Assembly: GCA_018266575.1 (NCBI GenBank)
Contig: JAFEAE010000018.1
Span: 62,001-126,000 of the forward strand
Length of the DNA stretch: 64,000 bases
From: Bacteroidota bacterium
GTDB lineage: Bacteria; Bacteroidota; Bacteroidia; Chitinophagales; Chitinophagaceae
Reading direction: 5' to 3'
The notes under the pieces are model-generated. The model was not told where the DNA came from. It saw only the letters and a list, made by a program, of their open reading frames with translations, and ran no database searches. This document shows positions 59,666 through 64,000 of this stretch, piece after piece (within the stretch, counting starts at the first letter, position 1; each line of letters starts with the position of its first letter). The translations under genes were made by a program, and so were the position numbers.

Positions 59666-60994
59666 TTATTTGTTTTCAGTTGCTGTTAAAAATTGTAAGT
59701 AAGCGTTGCTCACATGTTGATTAAAAAATGCCTGTGCCAATGCCAGTTTTTGCTGCGATAATTGTGTGGCAGCCATCATCACATCGGTAGTATTCACTAA
59801 TCCTTGCGTATACCGGTTTTGCAGTATGCGCAACGCTTCAGACGACTGTTCTACCGCTTTTCTATATTGAGAGATTTCAAACTGTGCATCTATAATATCC
59901 TGTTTTGTTTTATTCAATTCCAGGTTGCTTTGCGCTTTCTGTTGTTCCAGTTCGGATCGTAGTTTATTGCGCTCAAGTGTTTGTGTGGAAATAATATTTC
60001 TAGTTCTGTTGCCCTTAAAAATATCCCACGACAATTGTATGCCGGCGAGGTATGCATTTGCGCCAAAACCAAACATGCGGTTATCATTGTATTGATAGGA
60101 ACCAAACGCATTCAGTTTGGGCAACATGCTCATTTTATTGGATTGTATGACCAGGTTTTTGGCTTCAATAGCTTTTGACATCGCTAAAAAATCTGCTCGG
60201 GATGCAGGAATATAACTGGTATCTGTAACCGAAATGATTATTTCGTTCCCTTCAGCCGGCACTGCTTTATATATTATCCCTGTTGGTTCGCCCATTAACA
60301 GGCTGATATAATCCGAAGCATTTTTAATATTGCTTTTAGCTTTTTGCAGGTTGCTTTCAACAGAAGCAACCTGCACCTGCACATTCAGCACATCTGATTT
60401 TTGGATTAACCCCTGCTGAAAATGATCGTCTGTAAATTTATACACTGCGTTTACTGTTTTTAATGCATCTTCCATCACATTCACTGCATCGTAAGCCAGT
60501 TGCAGTTGCAGGTACGCTTTGGAAACTTCGAATGTGATATACTCTTTAGTGCGTTCTAATTTGTGGGAATAAATTTCCGTTTGGGCAGCAGCAGCTTTGC
60601 GCATGTAGATCATATCCATATTCACCAACGGTTGCTGCACTTCTAATTTTGTGGTGAAGTCAGGCGTGCCGTCAGGATGATTTAATAAATCAGGATTGAA
60701 ATCTGCTGCGGAAATAGATTTCTGTTCCAGCTTAAAGCCAAATGCATTTAACGGGTTATTGGTGCTTATTGCAGTGTAGGAAAAATTTACCTGCGGCAAA
60801 AAGATGGCGTTGGTTTGTTTGTAACCGGCGGCGGAAATTTCTTTCTCGATTGTTGCGATCTGAACGGATTTGTTATTATTCAATGATGTCTTAATGGCTT
60901 CATCAAGCGATAACAACTTCACGTTTTCCTGCGCAGTAGCTGAAACTGTGAAAAAAAATAATGACAATAAAAAAAGGTAGCTTAAGCGAAACAT
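59666..60994 (-). CDS. TolC-family outer-membrane efflux protein
   Basis: Outer-membrane channel of 442 residues with a signal peptide (YLFLLSLFFFTVSATAQ). It has the tandem long-helix pattern of the family: LSLDEAIKTSLNNNKSVQIA, ISAAGYKQTNAIFLPQVNFS, VSKAYLQLQLAYDAVNVMED and, in the second half, LERNKLRSELEQQKAQSNLE and TQGLVNTTDVMMAATQLSQQ. It is the first gene of the RND operon and has a well-formed promoter 20 bases upstream with a Crp/Fnr-like box. Confidence 0.92.
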   Translation of the reverse strand: MFRLSYLFLLSLFFFTVSATAQENVKLLSLDEAIKTSLNNNKSVQIATIEKEISAAGYKQTNAIFLPQVNFSYTAISTNNPLNAFGFKLEQKSISAADFNPDLLNHPDGTPDFTTKLEVQQPLVNMDMIYMRKAAAAQTEIYSHKLERTKEYITFEVSKAYLQLQLAYDAVNVMEDALKTVNAVYKFTDDHFQQGLIQKSDVLNVQVQVASVESNLQKAKSNIKNASDYISLLMGEPTGIIYKAVPAEGNEIIISVTDTSYIPASRADFLAMSKAIEAKNLVIQSNKMSMLPKLNAFGSYQYNDNRMFGFGANAYLAGIQLSWDIFKGNRTRNIISTQTLERNKLRSELEQQKAQSNLELNKTKQDIIDAQFEISQYRKAVEQSSEALRILQNRYTQGLVNTTDVMMAATQLSQQKLALAQAFFNQHVSNAYLQFLTATENK

Positions 60995-61012
60995 GCTGTT
61001 TTAAATTTCACG

Positions 61013-61056
61013 CAAAGCTATCTTCCGGAAATTTCGGGGTTAGTAACTTTTGTTAC
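61013..61056 (-). promoter_or_regulatory. Crp/Fnr-like box plus -7 element for the RND operon
   Basis: Perfect dyad GTAAC-TTTT-GTTAC at 61043-61056. Exactly 22 bases away on the minus strand is TAGCTTTG (61020-61013), a full TAnnTTTG match, about 20 bases before the TolC-family start. No such -7 element lies at this distance in the hemN direction. Confidence 0.68.
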
Positions 61057-61212
61057 GTAGAGATTGCATGAGACCGAAAGCACAATCCTGGTTGCTATGC
61101 GGATAATCTGCCATTAATAGAATTGCTTCTATAAAAACGATGGTTATCATATATGAGCATGATCTGTGTCATAAATTACGGATCATTTCGTGTTGATATT
61201 GCACCACCAGAC

Positions 61213-62577
61213 ATGATCCCTTCAGCACTATTAGAAAAATATAATTTACCGGTTCCGAGGTACACAAGTTATCCGACTGTGCCTTTTTGGAATAACCATA
61301 TAGATATTGAACGCTGGAAAAACGTTTTCAAAAAAGAGTTTGATGAAAACAACCATGCAGGTGGTATTAGCCTGTACATTCATCTTCCGTTCTGCGAATC
61401 GTTGTGTACGTATTGCGGGTGCAACAAAAAGATCACCACCAATCACAAAGTTGAAACAGAGTATCTCAATGCTGTCATTAAGGAATGGGAAATGTATACT
61501 GCAGTGATGGATGATATACCGCGGATAAGTGAAATTCATTTGGGAGGCGGCACACCAACTTTTTTCTCTGCAAAAAATCTTGAATTATTATTGAATGCTA
61601 TACTTGAGGATGCCGTTATATGCAACAATCATAATTTCAGTTTTGAAGGGCATCCTAACAACACCACAAAAGAACACCTGGAATCGTTATACAAATTTGG
61701 TTTTAGAAGGGTGAGTTACGGAGTGCAGGATAATAATGCTGAAGTGCAACGGATCATCAATCGTATTCAGCCATTTGAAAATGTGAAACGTGCAACAGAA
61801 ATGGCAAGGGAAACCGGATATGAATCGGTGAATTTTGATCTCATATACGGATTGCCTCGTCAAACACCGGAGAGCATTGCGGAGACTATTGCACAATGTA
61901 TTTCCCTAAAACCCGATCGTATTGCATTCTATAGTTATTCTCATGTTCCGTGGGTGAGCCGCGGGCAACGATTGTTTGATGCGAATGATCTTCCCGGCGC
62001 TGCAGAAAAAATAAAACTTTATCAAACAGGGAAAGAATTATTCCTGAAAAATGGTTATCATGACATCGGCATGGATCATTTTGCGCTACCAGATGATGAA
62101 TTAAGCAAAGCATGGAACGATGGTTCTTTATACAGGAATTTTATGGGATACACCACCAAAAACACAAAACTGTTACTGGGCCTGGGTGTATCAGCCATAA
62201 GCGACTGCGGTAAAGCGTTTGCACAAAACAGCAAGTTGCTTCATGAATATTATGCGCATATTGCTAACCGTGAGTTGGCAACAGAAAAAGGGTATTTTTT
62301 AAACGAAGAAGATGAAGTGTTCAGGAAACATATTCTTGATATAAGTTGTAAAGGGGAAACAGCATTTGATGCTGCGTACAAACATCAGTTGGAAACATTC
62401 ACTTTTCCTGAGCTGGAAAAGTTGCGTGGAGACGGGCTTGTGGAATTTGATGACAAACACGCCCGGGTGACTACTTTAGGAAAGAATTTTATAAGAAATA
62501 TTTGCAGGGCGTTTGATTTACACTTGTTGCGGGGTAATACAATTTCCGATGCACCGGTATTCAGCAAAGCTATTTGA
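61213..62577 (+). CDS. hemN: Oxygen-independent coproporphyrinogen III oxidase
   Basis: Radical SAM enzyme of haem synthesis that decarboxylates coproporphyrinogen III without oxygen. The ATG at 61213 (MIPSALLEKYNLPVPRYTSY) is the natural start; the frame upstream to 61153 is not family-like. The protein has 454 residues, with the iron-sulfur/SAM motif CESLCTYCGCNK at about residues 62-73, HLGGGTPTFFS, GVQDNNAEVQRIINR and FDLIYGLPRQTPES, then GMDHFALPDDEL and YRNFMGYTTKNT, all typical of the HemN (not HemW) branch. It is divergent from the RND operon. A gene for oxygen-poor growth next to a Crp/Fnr-like dyad is suggestive, but the -7 geometry favours the RND side. Confidence 0.95.
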   Translation: MIPSALLEKYNLPVPRYTSYPTVPFWNNHIDIERWKNVFKKEFDENNHAGGISLYIHLPFCESLCTYCGCNKKITTNHKVETEYLNAVIKEWEMYTAVMDDIPRISEIHLGGGTPTFFSAKNLELLLNAILEDAVICNNHNFSFEGHPNNTTKEHLESLYKFGFRRVSYGVQDNNAEVQRIINRIQPFENVKRATEMARETGYESVNFDLIYGLPRQTPESIAETIAQCISLKPDRIAFYSYSHVPWVSRGQRLFDANDLPGAAEKIKLYQTGKELFLKNGYHDIGMDHFALPDDELSKAWNDGSLYRNFMGYTTKNTKLLLGLGVSAISDCGKAFAQNSKLLHEYYAHIANRELATEKGYFLNEEDEVFRKHILDISCKGETAFDAAYKHQLETFTFPELEKLRGDGLVEFDDKHARVTTLGKNFIRNICRAFDLHLLRGNTISDAPVFSKAI

Positions 62578-62649
62578 TAGAAAAGAAGTAATAATTTCAG
62601 AACTTTACAGAGCGTATTTTTTGGAGATACTATCTAAAAATTTCAGCGT

Positions 62650-62949
62650 ATGAACAATTTTGAAGGACATATTCAAGGCGATATTCCTGTTGTAGTGGAT
62701 TTTTTTGCAGAGTGGTGCGGGCCATGTAAACTGATGCCGCCAATACTGAAGCAGGTGAAAGACACTGTAGGGGAGCGGGCAACTATTTTAAAAATGGATG
62801 TAGATAAAAACCCGGCGTATGCACAACAGTACGGCATACAATCAATCCCTACATTGATCGTATTTCACAGGGGAAATATCGTTTGGAGAAAAAGCGGTGT
62901 TGCTTCAGCGAGTGAAATATTACAACATTTGAATGTGGTTATCAATTGA
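62650..62949 (+). CDS. Thioredoxin
   Basis: Cytoplasmic thioredoxin of 99 residues, slightly shorter than E. coli TrxA. It has VVVDFFAEWCGPCKLMPPIL with the WCGPC redox centre near residue 23, KMDVDKNP, the cis-Pro loop GIQSIPTLIVFHRG and RKSGVASASEILQHL. It lies 72 bases after hemN on the same strand and may be co-transcribed. Confidence 0.93.
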   Translation: MNNFEGHIQGDIPVVVDFFAEWCGPCKLMPPILKQVKDTVGERATILKMDVDKNPAYAQQYGIQSIPTLIVFHRGNIVWRKSGVASASEILQHLNVVIN

Positions 62950-63039
62950 TGATCGGAGAAAAGGCAGGGGGCGGAATACTGTAGATGGAATTTGAAGAAT
63001 TGACAATAAAGAGCTTACTGTTTACTGATAACTAACATT

Positions 63040-63175
63040 GATGAATAACCGAAATTAAAAAATATTTCGCTTAGGATACTAAAGCTGAATAGAATTGTTG
63101 CAGTACAAGAGTGCGATTCTTCCACTGGAAGAATCGAAGGCAAGGATGTTTAACCGGAGTTGCAGTTGCTGGTTA
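63040..63175 (+). repeat. Second copy of the intergenic repeat
   Basis: Shares the order AACCGAA.TTAAA, GCT.AATAGAATT, then GTACAAGAGTGCGA and later GATGTT with the copy interrupted at 43854/48061. The spacing differs between the blocks. Confidence 0.58.
63114..63136. repeat. Perfect inverted repeat with 1-base centre
   Basis: CGATTCTTCCA (63114-63124), C, TGGAAGAATCG (63126-63136). It sits directly after the GTACAAGAGTG core where the other repeat copy has a different sequence. No T tract follows, so a terminator is unlikely. Confidence 0.7.
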
Positions 63176-63283
63176 CATATAAAAAACTAAATAGTTGAAA
63201 ATTGAAAACGCTCAAAGCTGATGGCTAACGGCTATTCCTCACAAACCTGCTTGCAGCATGGAAGTCGTACATCGTACATCCTT

Positions 63284-64000
63284 TTATCTACATTTATAAA
63301 AAATTTTCTTCGCAATTTCTGTGACGATAATATATGTAGCTATGATCAATGTGATCCAGCCATAGAGTGAAAGCGGTAATTTCGTCAAGCCTAATAATGG
63401 CGCAAGAGGTGAAAATGGAATGAGCAATGTGATGATGACGACAAATAATGTTGCCATGGCAAGATATTTTCCTGGCCTGCTTTTGAATACACTTTTTGAT
63501 GTGCGGATAATGAGTACGATCAGTGCTGCAGAAATGATTGACTCAACAAGCCATCCTGTGCGGAATTCATTCACTGGTGCTTTTGCAACATACAATAATA
63601 CACCGAAAGTGATGTAGTCGAACAAAGAGCTGATGATGCCGAATACGACCATGAATTTCCGGATGAACCGGATATTCATTTTTGCAGGTTTGAGTACCAT
63701 GCTGTCGTCGATTGAATCTGTAGCGATCGTCATTTCCGGGATATCTGTGAGCAGGTTGATAAGCAGTACCTGTTTAGGCAACAAGGGAAGAAATGACAAC
63801 AGCAACGAAGATCCGGCCATGCTGAACATATTGCCAAAGTTGGCGCTTGTTGCCATAAAAATATATTTGAGCGTGTTGGCAAATGTTTTTCGCCCTTCTG
63901 TGATGCCGTTTTCAAGAACGGTTAAATTATCGGAGAGCAACACAATATCAGCGGCATCTTTTGCAACATCTGCGGCGCCGTTTACACTGATGCCAACATC
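63284..64000 (-). CDS. P-type cation ATPase (MgtA-like), C-terminal part only
   Basis: C-terminal 238 residues of a P-type ATPase; the frame runs off the window end with no start. Visible: DVGISVNGAADVAKDAADIVLLSD (hinge end after the missing GDGxND), shown in part as GAADVAKDAADIVLLSD, then ITEGRKTFANTLKYIFMATSANFGNMFS, with SANFGNMFS and LLPKQVLLINLLTDIPE resembling the MgtA/MgtB (type IIIB magnesium) branch more than Ca2+ pumps. About six membrane helices remain. The catalytic Asp (DKTGT) and ATP-binding domain lie outside the window. Confidence 0.85.
   Translation of the reverse strand, partial: DVGISVNGAADVAKDAADIVLLSDNLTVLENGITEGRKTFANTLKYIFMATSANFGNMFSMAGSSLLLSFLPLLPKQVLLINLLTDIPEMTIATDSIDDSMVLKPAKMNIRFIRKFMVVFGIISSLFDYITFGVLLYVAKAPVNEFRTGWLVESIISAALIVLIIRTSKSVFKSRPGKYLAMATLFVVIITLLIPFSPLAPLLGLTKLPLSLYGWITLIIATYIIVTEIAKKIFYKCR

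Larger units (their letters stand above)
62950..63283. other. Intergenic region with repeat copy and perfect palindrome
   Basis: 334 bases without a credible gene. It contains a second copy of the intergenic repeat found around the mobile element and a perfect 11-bp-arm inverted repeat (both listed separately). A short direct CGTACAT duplication lies near 63267-63280. Confidence 0.5.

Noticed and set aside
61057..61212. Promoter of hemN using the Crp/Fnr-like box at 61043-61056
   Set aside because: At the 22-base distance the sequence is AGCACAAT, with no match to TAnnTTTG. Control of hemN from this box is not supported by the geometry.

Overview
The window reads as chromosome from a member of the phylum Bacteroidota, most likely family Chitinophagaceae (inference). 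Supporting signs are a type IX secretion (T9SS) C-terminal sorting domain, TAnnTTTG-type -7 promoter elements, weak or absent Shine-Dalgarno sequences, several TTG starts, a DUF3667 zinc-ribbon membrane protein, a GH3-family protein, and a tmRNA whose tag decodes as GNTQYAMAA. Both window ends cut genes: a UDP-glucuronate decarboxylase-like gene on the left and a P-type ATPase on the right.

Positions 1-23477 hold most of an exopolysaccharide (EPS) locus on the + strand. It starts with nucleotide-sugar genes (UXS-like decarboxylase, UDP-sugar dehydrogenase, rfbB, rfbC, rfbD). A Wza-like export lipoprotein and a Wzc-like tyrosine autokinase follow, then a NusG/RfaH-like antiterminator. A second block has a Wzx-like flippase, one GT2 and three GT4 glycosyltransferases, a Wzy-like polymerase, a hexapeptide acyltransferase, an RmlD-like reductase, a Gfo/Idh oxidoreductase, an unrecognised protein and the initiating phosphoglycosyl transferase. 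The block ends with a DUF4874/DUF4832 lipoprotein. Facing it tail to tail is a roughly 1950-residue T9SS cargo with the same catalytic-looking head followed by 14 PKD-like repeats.

Positions 29703-43741 are mostly housekeeping: a YD-repeat-like secreted protein, DUF3667 protein, mazG, a very large NtrY-like histidine kinase, a PolX/PHP protein with a degenerate polymerase palm, a 29-residue Lys/Ala/Pro-rich histone-like peptide, rpmA-rplU, a GH3-family protein, dxr and rseP.

Positions 43855-48060 are a 4206-bp mobile element with 24-bp terminal inverted repeats and an 8-bp target duplication. It carries an ISXO2/IS1595-type transposase, an overlapping XRE regulator, a separate transposase-like zinc-ribbon protein without the DDE domain, a P63C-domain protein and three unrecognised passengers. 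It landed in a short intergenic repeat just upstream of ssrA (48205-48577).

Positions 48777-64000 hold a GH95 fucosidase-like gene, a redox/sulfur-type group (DUF983, rhodanese-thioredoxin fusion, DUF6132, two DsrE proteins, DUF2892, a Cys-rich Crp/Fnr regulator), a four-gene RND efflux operon, hemN, a thioredoxin and the P-type ATPase end. Three Crp/Fnr-like dyads (GTAAC-N4-GTnAC) lie here. Each is exactly 22 nt from a TAnnTTTG-like -7 element, and together they could serve four transcription units. This suggests a local regulon controlled by the Crp/Fnr protein encoded in the same region.
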